DNA of 64,000 nucleotides from Pontibacillus chungwhensis (GTDB lineage Bacteria > Bacillota > Bacilli > Bacillales > BH030062), in NCBI RefSeq assembly GCF_030166655.1, contig NZ_CP126446.1, positions 868,001 to 932,000 of the forward strand. Direction: 5' to 3'. Positions 7,502 through 15,687 of this stretch are shown one piece after another (within the stretch, counting starts at the first letter, position 1; each line of letters starts with the position of its first letter). A program made the translations under genes and the position numbers. Below the pieces are notes generated by a model. It had not been told where the DNA came from. It saw only the letters and a program-made list of their open reading frames with translations, and did no database searches.

Positions 7502-8260
7502 ATGAAACGAGTAGGTTTTACAAAGTTTATTCTAGCAGTTGCATTAATTGTTGGTGGAATTTTTATATTATTAGCGAATCTTGACGTTATTTCCCTGGAA
7601 ATGTGGCAAGTATTTTCTTATAGTTATCCTTTCATACTTCTCGCTATTGGGATTAAATTTATCTTAGATAGCCTATTTGGGAAGGGAGATCGTTGGCCGC
7701 TTGGTTTGATTACGACCGTATTTGCTGCCTTCCTTGTTATGGATCGATTCGGGTGGATGACGTTTACAGCAGGTGATATTTGGTTGCTTTGGCCTTTACT
7801 ATTGGTGCTAATCGGTGTTCGAATCTTTACATCTAAAGGCACGAAGCCAAAAGTCGAGATCCGCTTTGATGATGAACATGATTCAGAGGATTTTAAGAGG
7901 AAGAAAAGCGCCATTGGGGACTATTCCTTTACAAATAGTGATTGGTCAGTAGAACCGATGAACTTATGGAATGCAGTGGGGGATTACAAGTTTGATTTCA
8001 CAAAGGCGTTTATCCCTGAGAAAGATACACCTTTTAAACTATCCGGAGTCGTAGGAGATGTGAAAATATTAATGCCTGAAAATGTCGCTTTTCGTATTGA
8101 AGCGAGTGTGAAAACAGGCGATATACGAATTCTTGATCAGAAGGCAGATGGATTGAACCGAGTCATGCACTATCAGACACCAGATTACGGGACGGCAACA
8201 AGAAAAGTAACATTTTATGTCGATTTCAAGGTTGGCAATATACGTCTGGACCGAGTGTAG
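7502..8260 (+). CDS. liaF: LiaF-like membrane protein
   Basis: About 252 residues. The N-terminal half holds four hydrophobic segments; the C-terminal half is the LiaF-type beta-rich domain with its repeated VGD elements (AVGDYKF, VVGDVKI) and a VGNIRLDRV ending. LiaF-like proteins hold the LiaS/VraS kinase inactive until cell-wall antibiotics or envelope stress release it. AAAAGGGTGG precedes a double ATG at 7499/7502; 7502 gives the better spacing. It lies 11 bp before liaS and 1.05 kb before liaR, forming a three-component module. No liaIHG homologues are present. Function is assigned by family and context. Confidence 0.87.
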   Translation: MKRVGFTKFILAVALIVGGIFILLANLDVISLEMWQVFSYSYPFILLAIGIKFILDSLFGKGDRWPLGLITTVFAAFLVMDRFGWMTFTAGDIWLLWPLLLVLIGVRIFTSKGTKPKVEIRFDDEHDSEDFKRKKSAIGDYSFTNSDWSVEPMNLWNAVGDYKFDFTKAFIPEKDTPFKLSGVVGDVKILMPENVAFRIEASVKTGDIRILDQKADGLNRVMHYQTPDYGTATRKVTFYVDFKVGNIRLDRV

Positions 8261-8271
8261 GGGATGAGAAA

Positions 8272-9324
8272 ATGCTTAAAAGACTAAATAGTGTTCGATA
8301 CGTATTTATCCGCTCTCATTTTTATGGGGTGTTCCTAACCCTCCTGATTTTATTGTCTGTATTATTAGGGTTCTATGTGTTGAAGGAACCTGAGTGGTTG
8401 ACCTCTCAAGCCATCTTCTTCTTTATTGGATTATTTATCGTGGTGTCAGGACTCGTTTCGATTTATGTAGGATTTCAATCAAGTGGTACAATTAAAGAGA
8501 AGCTTGATGGGATGACGACAATGATTCGATCATTAGCTCAAGGAAATTACAATGCTAAAATTTATATGAACTCTGATGATGAATTTGGTCATATGGGGGA
8601 AGAACTAAATGAATTGGCTGGAAAATTACAAAACCAGGTCAAATCCCTGCAGCGAATGGCCGATGAGAAATCTGAATTCGCAAAGACGGCTCATAAGGCT
8701 GCTACGATTGAAGAGAGACAGCGTCTTGCTCGTGATCTTCATGATGCTGTCAGCCAGCAGCTATTTGCACTAACCATGATGGCTCAAGCAACAGAGCGTT
8801 TGTTTGATAAGGACCCTGATCGTGCCAAAACTCAGCTTGAGGAGATTACATCCATGGCACTGCAAGCTCAGACTGAGATGAGAGCGTTGCTGCTACATTT
8901 ACGCCCTGTTCATTTGTCTGGTGAGCCGTTACATGAAGGAATTCAGACGCTAATTCATGAATTAGAAGAGAAGTGTCAGATGGATTTTTCGGTTGATTTA
9001 GATGATACAGTTCATTTATCAGATGGCACAGAAGAACACCTATTCAGAATTGTACAGGAAGCTTTGTCGAATATTTTACGTCATGCCGAAGCAACAGCCG
9101 TACAACTGTCTCTAACAAGCATCAGCGATCAAGTATTTTTACATATTAGCGATAACGGGAAAGGGTTTCATGTAAACCAAGATAAGAAAACCTCTTACGG
9201 CTTAAAAACGATGCAGGAACGAACGGACGAAATCGGTGGTACACTGACACTTCGATCCAAGCCAGGAGAAGGAACTTACATTGATATAAGAATTCCAAAT
9301 CAGGAGGCGGATGTGGATGAGTGA
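8272..9324 (+). CDS. liaS: LiaS/VraS-like sensor histidine kinase
   Basis: A NarL-type membrane sensor kinase of 350 residues. Two membrane spans (about residues 16-36 and 48-68) enclose a very short external loop, so it senses at the membrane rather than through a large domain. A HAMP-like region follows. The HisKA_3 motif RDLHDAVSQQ has phosphorylated His157; the HATPase domain shows DNGKGF and GLKTMQERT. The short-loop layout is that of intramembrane-sensing envelope-stress kinases such as LiaS. It is flanked by liaF and overlaps liaR. It should phosphorylate the adjacent regulator in response to cell-envelope damage. Confidence 0.92.
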   Translation: MLKRLNSVRYVFIRSHFYGVFLTLLILLSVLLGFYVLKEPEWLTSQAIFFFIGLFIVVSGLVSIYVGFQSSGTIKEKLDGMTTMIRSLAQGNYNAKIYMNSDDEFGHMGEELNELAGKLQNQVKSLQRMADEKSEFAKTAHKAATIEERQRLARDLHDAVSQQLFALTMMAQATERLFDKDPDRAKTQLEEITSMALQAQTEMRALLLHLRPVHLSGEPLHEGIQTLIHELEEKCQMDFSVDLDDTVHLSDGTEEHLFRIVQEALSNILRHAEATAVQLSLTSISDQVFLHISDNGKGFHVNQDKKTSYGLKTMQERTDEIGGTLTLRSKPGEGTYIDIRIPNQEADVDE

Positions 9325-9970
9325 AACGGTCAGAGTTGTGGTTGTAGATGATCATGATGTAGTTCGTAAAGGGGTCATTGCTTATTTAATGACAGAACCG
9401 ACGCTTGATATTGTAGGAGAAGCATCTAGTGGGAATCAGGGGGCAAAGCTCGTCCTTAAAGAAAAACCAGATGTGGTGCTAATGGATCTTATGATGGAAG
9501 ACGGCGACGGAATTGAAGCAACGAAGCAAATTATGGCTGAACACCCTGATTGTAAGATTATCATTCTTACAAGTTACTATGACGATGAAAAGGTGTTCCC
9601 TGCTCTTGAAGCGGGGGCTTTTAGCTACATGTTAAAAACGTCTTCAGCCGATGAAATTGCCTCGGCCATCAAGAAAGCTGCCAAGGGAGAAACCTATATT
9701 GAACCTAAGGTTGCCAACAAGATGATGACACGTTTCCGATCGAAAGAGAGGAAGCTACACGATGACTTAACAGGGCGTGAACTAGAAGTGCTGATGTGTA
9801 TTGGGGATGGTTTAACCAATCAGGAAATAAGTGAGAAACTCTTTATTGGTATTAAAACGGTCAAGACCCACGTCAGCAATGTCTTAAGTAAGTTAGACGT
9901 TCAGGACCGTACACAAGCAGCCGTATACGCACATAAAAATGGGCTAATACGCTCATCGAACGATTCATAG
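9317..9970 (+). CDS. liaR: LiaR/VraR-like response regulator
   Basis: NarL/FixJ-type response regulator of about 217 residues. The receiver domain has the acidic pair in VVDDHD, phospho-acceptor Asp57 in VLMDLMM, the conserved Thr/Ser in ILTSYY and Lys in YMLKTS. The C-terminal LuxR-type helix-turn-helix reads LTGRELEVL...GLTNQEISEKL...KTVKTHVSNVLSKL. I prefer ATG 9317 (9 bp from AGGAGG) over ATG 9311 (3 bp). It overlaps liaS, so the two are translationally coupled. A strong terminator follows. It should activate envelope-stress genes, which are not in this window. Confidence 0.93.
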   Translation: MSETVRVVVVDDHDVVRKGVIAYLMTEPTLDIVGEASSGNQGAKLVLKEKPDVVLMDLMMEDGDGIEATKQIMAEHPDCKIIILTSYYDDEKVFPALEAGAFSYMLKTSSADEIASAIKKAAKGETYIEPKVANKMMTRFRSKERKLHDDLTGRELEVLMCIGDGLTNQEISEKLFIGIKTVKTHVSNVLSKLDVQDRTQAAVYAHKNGLIRSSNDS

Positions 9971-9976
9971 AGAAGG

Positions 9977-10013
9977 CGGAGATGAAATCTGACTAGATTT
10001 CACCTCCGTTTTT
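9977..10013 (+). terminator. Terminator of the liaFSR operon
   Basis: A 13-bp stem with one mismatch (9977-9989 with 9996-10008), a loop TGACTA and a T-run. It closes the liaFSR transcript. Confidence 0.85.
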
Positions 10014-10172
10014 ATGTGGCTGGCGCAGATACATGAAACCAAATTGCCAGAAACATTTTCTTAGCTCCCTATTTTTCAACAATCCTGAGTGGGTCACTTT
10101 ATTTTTACTAGAATCCCATAGGAAGCTTTATTATACTAAGGGGAGAATGCTTTTTAATTGGAGATGTTTTGA

Positions 10173-10589
10173 ATGAGCGAACGCGTACAAAAAGTACTCT
10201 TTTTCACATGGCTAACCTCTGTCATCGCGACATTCGGAAGCCTGTTCTTCTCTGAAGTGATGGATTTTATACCTTGTGAGAAGTGTTGGTATCAGCGGAT
10301 CTTGATGTATCCACTTGTCTTGTTATACGGAATCTCCCTGGCCCGTAAGGATCTTCGATACGGAGCAGCCGGACTCATTATGAGCGGAGCTGGTGTGCTC
10401 GTAGCTACTTATCATTATGGGATGCAGAAGTTGCCGTTCTTGAAGGAAGCTGGGGAAGGATGTAGTGTTGTTTCGTGTGGTAGTGAGTATATTAATTGGG
10501 GAGGATTCATTACCATCCCGCTTTTATCTTTTACTGCATTTATCATCATTTTCATTTGTCATATGTGGATGCTCCGCAACAATAAATAA
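10173..10589 (+). CDS. bdbC: Disulfide formation protein BdbC (DsbB family)
   Basis: A 138-residue, four-span membrane thiol-quinone oxidoreductase. Two cysteine pairs are visible: C35-x-x-C38 in the first external loop (PCEKC) and C97/C102 in the second (GCSVVSC), as in BdbC/DsbB. It should re-oxidise an extracytoplasmic thiol oxidase of the BdbD/DsbA type and pass electrons to quinone. No bdbD gene is adjacent. In B. subtilis BdbC works with BdbD in competence-protein folding, which fits a genome with comK, but the pairing here is inferred. It has a terminator directly downstream and appears monocistronic. Confidence 0.92.
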   Translation: MSERVQKVLFFTWLTSVIATFGSLFFSEVMDFIPCEKCWYQRILMYPLVLLYGISLARKDLRYGAAGLIMSGAGVLVATYHYGMQKLPFLKEAGEGCSVVSCGSEYINWGGFITIPLLSFTAFIIIFICHMWMLRNNK

Positions 10590-10595
10590 AAAAAG

Positions 10596-10631
10596 GCCCA
10601 GTGCTCATAGATGTGAGCACTGGGCTTTTTT
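10596..10631 (+). terminator. Terminator of bdbC
   Basis: A perfect 12-bp stem (10596-10607 with 10614-10625) is followed by TTTTTT. Confidence 0.9.
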
Positions 10632-10680
10632 GAGCGCTCCATATAAGCTAACTCATATGGGACGCTACAAGTTGAGAGAA

Positions 10681-10861
10681 TGTTTCCGTTTGCTGTAGTC
10701 AGAGCAAAAGGTGGTTCGGGAAATCACTCGCTTTCCGCGGCGAGCTGGGAAGCCTCCTCGTTCGCATTCGCTCTCTGTGGGGTCTCCCCTAGGCTCCTTT
10801 TGCCGCAGGAGTCTCGCAATTTCCCGAACCACCTTTCCCTTATGTAGAAGAAACGGAAACA
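10681..10861. repeat. Dispersed palindromic element, copy B
   Basis: A 181-bp element. The outer arms TGTTTCCGTTT (10681-10691) and AAACGGAAACA (10851-10861) are complementary; a 16-bp inner stem pairs 10709-10724 with 10819-10834. The core is inverted relative to copy A (CACTCGCTTTCC first, GGAGTCTCGC last). It lies between convergent genes and about 50 bp from copy C. Confidence 0.85.
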
Positions 10862-10910
10862 TGCCGCATAAGGAAGCAGGACTTTTATCTTTGATCCAGG
10901 CTCAAGCAGA

Positions 10911-11085
10911 GGGCCGTTTCTACTCTATTTGGAAGGGGTGTCTGGGGAACGGGGAGACTCCTACGGGAGAGAGAGGTAGACGAGACCCCGGAATGAGCGT
11001 AGCGATTGAGGAGGCTCGACACCTCGCCCGTGGAAAGCGAGTCGTTCCCCAGACACCCCTAACTCTCATTAAATGCAAACGGCCC
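10911..11085. repeat. Dispersed palindromic element, copy C
   Basis: A 175-bp element in the orientation of copy A. Outer arms GGGCCGTTT (10911-10919) and AAACGGCCC (11077-11085) match exactly, and a perfect 17-bp inner stem pairs 10934-10950 with 11044-11060. It ends 8 bp from the stop of the minus-strand permease gene. Confidence 0.85.
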
Positions 11086-11092
11086 CCTAAGC

Positions 11093-11791
11093 CTATTTTT
11101 TGTGAAAGTCGTAGCGGGCTTCTAAACGCTCCTGGATCGTTGCGATGATGATGCAGAGTGGCCAGTAGATAAAGGCGACGAGCAAGTAAAGGGTCATGGC
11201 GTCACCTGTGCGACCGATGACAATCTTGGCATGCTGGATCATTTCAGGGACAGAGATCACAGCTGCTAGTGAAGTGGCTTTAACCAGATCAAGCATCACA
11301 TTTGTAAGCGGAGGCAGGGCAATTCTTGTAGCTTGTGGGATAATGACGAAGCGTACCGTCTGCCAGTAACTAAAGCCTAGTGCACGTGAGGCTTCCCATT
11401 GTCCGTTTGAGACACTTTTAAGTGAGGCCCGAATGATCTCCGCGTTGTAAGCCGCGCTATTTAACCCGAACGCAATGACAGATGCTGTTACGGCCGTCAT
11501 CGTAATGCCGATAAATGGCAATCCGAAATATAAGAGAAAGAGGAAGACCAAAATAGGGGTCCCTCTCATAAATGAGATATAGAGTCTTGATGGCCAACGT
11601 AAGTAAAATCGAGATGAAGAGCGACCTAGAGATAGAAAGAATCCTAGTAATAGACCAATTGCCATCCCGGCTAAGGAGATGGCAATGGTATAAGGAAGTC
11701 CTTCTAGAACAGTAGGTAAGCTCTCCCATGCAAGACGCGGGTTAAAGAGCTTGTCGAGTTCCATTTCTTGAAAGAAAGTAGGACTAATCAT
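11093..11791 (-). CDS. Polar amino acid ABC transporter permease
   Basis: A 232-residue membrane subunit of a HisMQ-type amino-acid importer. The permease signature that docks on the ATPase is visible as EASRALGFSYWQTVRFVIIPQA (trimmed motif: EASRALG...IIPQA, about residues 130-153). It resembles cystine-type permeases TcyB/TcyL. It follows the binding-protein gene by 16 bp, and the upstream stop lies inside its leader, so the two form one operon. No ATPase gene follows: palindromic copy C begins 8 bp after the stop. A stand-alone ATPase elsewhere must serve it, or the system has lost a subunit. Confidence 0.88.
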   Translation of the reverse strand: MISPTFFQEMELDKLFNPRLAWESLPTVLEGLPYTIAISLAGMAIGLLLGFFLSLGRSSSRFYLRWPSRLYISFMRGTPILVFLFLLYFGLPFIGITMTAVTASVIAFGLNSAAYNAEIIRASLKSVSNGQWEASRALGFSYWQTVRFVIIPQATRIALPPLTNVMLDLVKATSLAAVISVPEMIQHAKIVIGRTGDAMTLYLLVAFIYWPLCIIIATIQERLEARYDFHKK

Positions 11792-11807
11792 AGAGTATTC
11801 ATTCCCT

Positions 11808-12665
11808 TTAGGACTCTAAGCCTTCGATTTCAGTAATTTCACCTTCAGGCTGTTTAGATGCGTCTTCTCCTAGGAAGAATTTCTTTGATAATTCTGTTAG
11901 CGTACCGTCTTCACGTAACTCTTCAAGGGCTTCATTCATTTTCTTCTGAAGCTCACTGTCTTCTTGTTCAAGAAGAATCGCTTGTTTGGTTGGGTGCACT
12001 TTGATGTCTGGGTGAAGAACGAGATCAAACTGAGGAAACGCATTGATTCCTAGTTTCGATAGATAGTAATCATTAATGATAACATCGGTATTGCCGTTGT
12101 CTACATCACGAAGGTAAATATCGTTTGTAGCGTTATCGTAAGTGACCACTTCAGCATCGTAATGACGAGCGATATCACTAAACACAGAAGTAGCAGCCCC
12201 TCCGGCTCTCTTGCCTTCAAGGTCTTCAAGTGTTTCAATGCCGCTTAATCCATCTTCACGAACAACCATCGTTGTATAGGAATATTTATAAGGAGTTGTG
12301 AACGCGTAGTTTTCTTCGCGTTTCTCTGTTACTTCTATGTCATTGATGGCTGCATCGATTCGTCCACTGTTCATGGCAGCGAATAGAGCGTCAAACCCCA
12401 TCTCTTGAAACTTCACATCAACGCCTAATTTTTCGCCTACGGCACGCATGACCTCTACGTCATAGCCTGATAGTTGATCAGAATCTTCCGGATAGTAAGA
12501 GGTAGCGACCAATGTGCCAGAGGTACCGACGACAATTTCTCCATCTTCTTGCACTTGATCCCACGTCGTTGCTTCTTTTGCATTCTCATCGCCTTCTGTT
12601 GACCCACAAGCAGCTAAGACGAATACGAATGCTAAACTAGCTAAAAACATAAGTTGTTTTTTCAT
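11808..12665 (-). CDS. Amino acid ABC transporter substrate-binding lipoprotein
   Basis: A solute-binding protein of 285 residues, family 3 (polar amino acids). It has a lipoprotein signal peptide with lipobox VLAAC and Cys20 as the lipidation site, so it is anchored outside the membrane. Typical family-3 segments follow: SGYDVEVMRAVGEKLG and NSGRIDAAINDIEVTEKR. It resembles cystine-binding TcyA/TcyK-type proteins, but the ligand cannot be fixed by reading. It is the first gene of a two-gene operon with the permease. The promoter (TTGAAA, 17 bp, TATAGT) overlaps an inverted repeat that may bind a regulator. Confidence 0.87.
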   Translation of the reverse strand: MKKQLMFLASLAFVFVLAACGSTEGDENAKEATTWDQVQEDGEIVVGTSGTLVATSYYPEDSDQLSGYDVEVMRAVGEKLGVDVKFQEMGFDALFAAMNSGRIDAAINDIEVTEKREENYAFTTPYKYSYTTMVVREDGLSGIETLEDLEGKRAGGAATSVFSDIARHYDAEVVTYDNATNDIYLRDVDNGNTDVIINDYYLSKLGINAFPQFDLVLHPDIKVHPTKQAILLEQEDSELQKKMNEALEELREDGTLTELSKKFFLGEDASKQPEGEITEIEGLES

Positions 12666-12690
12666 CGTTGCACGATCCTTTCCTGATGTA

Positions 12691-12740
12691 TAGATATAGA
12701 AAACCTATCTAACTATAACAACATACCCTATCAATTTCAA
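12691..12740 (-). promoter_or_regulatory. Promoter of the amino-acid transporter with an overlapping inverted repeat
   Basis: Minus-strand -35 TTGAAA (12740-12735), 17-bp spacer, -10 TATAGT (12717-12712). Directly downstream, around the expected transcription start, TAGATA and TATCTA arms (12691-12696 and 12706-12711) form an inverted repeat that could be an operator. Confidence 0.65.
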
Positions 12741-12763
12741 AAGAATAAACTGGAATCTAGTAG

Positions 12764-12809
12764 CACGTGCCAGACACCCTTTACTCTAGTAAAGGGTGTC
12801 TGGCACGTG
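12764..12809. repeat. 46-bp near-perfect palindrome (REP-like hairpin)
   Basis: Two perfectly complementary 22-bp arms (12764-12785 and 12788-12809) are separated by two bases. Each arm contains GTGCCAGACACCC or its complement; a related half (AAAGGGTGTCTGACACG) occurs near 54711-54729. It lies between the amino-acid transporter promoter and hmoB. Confidence 0.9.
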
Positions 12810-12846
12810 TCTGTACTTTAATGCGGGAAAGTGTGCAGGCATAAGA

Positions 12847-12870
12847 AAAGCCAGCTTTCTGCTGGCTTTG
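12847..12870 (-). terminator. Terminator of hmoB
   Basis: AAAGCCAGC and GCTGGCTTT arms; on the minus strand the hairpin is followed by TTTTC. It begins 8 bp after the hmoB stop. Confidence 0.75.
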
Positions 12871-12877
12871 TGTATGA

Positions 12878-13372
12878 TTAGTCTGGTTTTGTCATATGAT
12901 ACTTCGTTAAGTAGGCTGGTCCTGCTGAGAAAGATGGCTTTTCTTTACTTTGAGGGCCGGAGTTCTTGTGAGCCTTTTGGAAGGCTTGGGAATTCTTCCA
13001 GTCTTCGAAGCTTGATTCATCTTTCCACTGTGTGAAGACAACATATGTATTGCCTTCTGCTGGACGTAAAATGCGAATGGCCTGGAAACCAGGAGAATCT
13101 TCAATCGCACCTGCACGGTTTTTGAAGCGGTCTTCAAAGAGTGGACGTCCTTCGTCTGTTACAGGGATGTTGTTCATCACAACAAATCCTTCTTCCTGGA
13201 GCTCTCCCTGATGGTCTACGGTTTCGTAAGAGCGAGGCTCTTGGAAGATATTTTCCCCTTCCGTATAAGCAAGGGCGGAATTCTCACCCTGCATAATGAA
13301 GATTTTCTGATCGTTTTTTTCTGCTAAAGAAGCTAGGTAATCATAGGTGCCAAGTGTCATATATACATTCAT
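12878..13372 (-). CDS. hmoB: Heme-degrading monooxygenase HmoB-like
   Basis: A 164-residue protein with the two-part layout of B. subtilis HmoB (YhgC). It has an N-terminal extension of about 65 residues and a C-terminal antibiotic-biosynthesis-monooxygenase (ABM) fold, recognisable from NNIPVTDEGRPLFEDRFKNR and the following YVVFTQWKDESSFEDW segment. Such enzymes open heme to release iron. ATG 13372 has AAAGGAG 8 bp upstream. It lies just before pbpF and the hemEHY operon, the B. subtilis order, so heme breakdown and synthesis genes are neighbours. Function is assigned by family and synteny. Confidence 0.85.
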   Translation of the reverse strand: MNVYMTLGTYDYLASLAEKNDQKIFIMQGENSALAYTEGENIFQEPRSYETVDHQGELQEEGFVVMNNIPVTDEGRPLFEDRFKNRAGAIEDSPGFQAIRILRPAEGNTYVVFTQWKDESSFEDWKNSQAFQKAHKNSGPQSKEKPSFSAGPAYLTKYHMTKPD

Positions 13373-13524
13373 GAAAACGTCTCCTTTCTATAAATGTAGT
13401 GTAGCAACGAAAGAATTTAAAAAGCAAGCAAGAAGGAAGGCTTTTTCTAAATCTTTGTGATAGCGTATAATATTGGTAAGGAACAAGCGCTCCAATGCAC
13501 AATAGAACGATCGAGGTGAACGGC

Positions 13525-15687
13525 ATGAATTGGAGAGAAATGAAGATCCCCGACTGGGTGAAGAGATGGCGCTGGCTGATCATTGTGGTAGCAAGTATGG
13601 TGGTGTTAGCTTTTGCCGGATATTTTACTTTACTTATCGGCGGGAAGAGAATCGTAGATGAGCGTCTCTTAGTGTTAGATGAAGCATCTGTGATTGAAAC
13701 AAGAGACGGAGAAGAATTAACAAAATTGTATAAAGAAAATCGGACGGTTGTACCGATTCAGGATATTCCAGATCACGTAGAAAATGCGTTCATATCCATT
13801 GAGGATGGTCGTTTTTATGAGCATGCGGGTGTTGATGTGATCGCAACAGCCAGAGCTTTATACCGTGATTTAATTGCTATGGAGAAGGTAGAGGGCGGAA
13901 GTACGATTACACAACAGCTCTCGAAAAACTTGTTTTTAACCCATGATAAGACGTGGACAAGGAAGATCAAAGAAGTGATGGCTTCTTTATACTTAGAGCG
14001 AAACGTACCAAAGAAGAAGATTCTCGAATACTACTTAAATACGATTTACTTTGGGAATGGGTTGTATGGAATAGAGTCAGCCTCACAATACTTCTTTAAT
14101 AAACCTGTCTCAGAGCTTTCTATAACAGAAGGCGCGTTACTAGCGGCACTTCCGAAAGGACCGAATTACTACGATCCTGTAGAGCACCCTGAACGCGCGA
14201 AAGATCGTCGTGACATTGTGATTAGTCGGATGCATGATGAGGGATATGTAACATCAGAAGAGGCTGTAGAGTTGCAACGCAAAAATCTTGGCATTAACCA
14301 TGGAAGCAAAGAAGAAAAGCCTTGGCTTAATAGTTATCTTGATTTCGTCGTAACAGAGGCGAAAGAAGAATACGACCTCAGCCAGGAAGAATTGTATCAA
14401 GGTGGATACCGGATTGTAGTAAGCATGGATGAGGAGATTCAGCGTATTTCTCACGAAGTGATGCAGAGTGATGAATATTTCCCTGGTTCTGTTGAAGGTG
14501 TAGAAGGAACCTTTCTGTTAATGGACCAGGAAACAGGAGAGGTGGTAGCAGCTCACGGAGGCCGTAACAACGAGCGAGGCGACATGAACCGTTTGTTAGA
14601 AAAGCGCCAGCCTGGATCTGTTATGAAGCCACTAGCCGTCTATGGACCTGCTCTGGATCTGGAGCAGTACAGTCCTTACTCTCTCTTGGTAGACAAGCGG
14701 CGGTCATACGGGGAGTATACGCCTGAAAACTATGATTTCAAGTATGATGACTATATTTCGATTTACAAATCGCTCATGTTATCCAAAAATGCTTCAGCCG
14801 TATGGCTTTTAAACGAAATTGGTATTGATTATTCCAAGAACTATTTAGAAAAGTTAGGGATGGACCTTGAAGATAATGGGTTATCTATCGCTCTTGGCGG
14901 ATTGAAAAATGGGGTGACGCCAGTCGATCTGGTCCGATCTTATCGAACGTTTATCCATGACGGTGAAATGATTGAACCTCACACGATCGTTGAAATATAC
15001 GATAAAGACGGAGAACTTGTTCACAACTATGAGCCAGAACCCAAACAAATCTTTAAGCCTCAAACGGCCTGGTCCATTACACGGATGCTAGAATCTGTTG
15101 TAACAGAAGGTACAGGACGAAGCGGGGTGTATGAGAAAGCGCTGGCTGGGAAAACGGGATCCACTCAGCATCCATATGTAGATAAGAAGACAAAAGATGC
15201 CTGGTTTGTTGGGTTCACTCCTGAATATGTTGGTTCCGTTTGGATGGGATATGACCAATCAGACGAGAAGCATTACTTAGACGGGGGAAGTTCCTATCCT
15301 ACCAAGCTAATGAAAGACGTCTTGACTAGAGTAGGCCAGGTGAAGGAACTGAAAAGCTCGTTCACACAACCGGATGGAGTGGAAGACATACCACCGCCAA
15401 TTGATCTCCCGGTCATTGAAGACCTGAATGGAAACCTTTCATTCGGTTCCCTGACGCTTCTGCAAGCGAAGCTCACGTGGACACCTTCAAGAGATGACCG
15501 CGTCGTCTATCACATATACAGAGAAGAAGACGGCCAGGATGAGCGAATTGGAGAAGTAGAAGGAAGAGGACGCTACACTATCAAACGCCTAACCTTACTC
15601 CATGACGAAACCTATTACATCGTCCCATACGACCCCCTAACCAAGTTGGAGGGAACGGCTTCTAATAAAGTAAGAGTTGAATGGTAA
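13525..15687 (+). CDS. pbpF: Class A penicillin-binding protein (PbpF-like)
   Basis: Bifunctional peptidoglycan synthase of 720 residues. One membrane anchor (about residues 17-39) is followed by a GT51 glycosyltransferase domain with catalytic Glu93 in EDGRFYEH. The transpeptidase domain has SVMK (Ser365), SKN (420-422) and KTG (543-545). A short C-terminal fibronectin-III-like domain follows the catalytic part. ATG 13525 has GAGGTGA upstream; an earlier in-frame ATG at 13495 lacks a site. It sits before hemE as pbpF does in B. subtilis. Its stop codon touches the first unit of a tandem repeat array, with no ordinary terminator between. Confidence 0.95.
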   Translation: MNWREMKIPDWVKRWRWLIIVVASMVVLAFAGYFTLLIGGKRIVDERLLVLDEASVIETRDGEELTKLYKENRTVVPIQDIPDHVENAFISIEDGRFYEHAGVDVIATARALYRDLIAMEKVEGGSTITQQLSKNLFLTHDKTWTRKIKEVMASLYLERNVPKKKILEYYLNTIYFGNGLYGIESASQYFFNKPVSELSITEGALLAALPKGPNYYDPVEHPERAKDRRDIVISRMHDEGYVTSEEAVELQRKNLGINHGSKEEKPWLNSYLDFVVTEAKEEYDLSQEELYQGGYRIVVSMDEEIQRISHEVMQSDEYFPGSVEGVEGTFLLMDQETGEVVAAHGGRNNERGDMNRLLEKRQPGSVMKPLAVYGPALDLEQYSPYSLLVDKRRSYGEYTPENYDFKYDDYISIYKSLMLSKNASAVWLLNEIGIDYSKNYLEKLGMDLEDNGLSIALGGLKNGVTPVDLVRSYRTFIHDGEMIEPHTIVEIYDKDGELVHNYEPEPKQIFKPQTAWSITRMLESVVTEGTGRSGVYEKALAGKTGSTQHPYVDKKTKDAWFVGFTPEYVGSVWMGYDQSDEKHYLDGGSSYPTKLMKDVLTRVGQVKELKSSFTQPDGVEDIPPPIDLPVIEDLNGNLSFGSLTLLQAKLTWTPSRDDRVVYHIYREEDGQDERIGEVEGRGRYTIKRLTLLHDETYYIVPYDPLTKLEGTASNKVRVEW

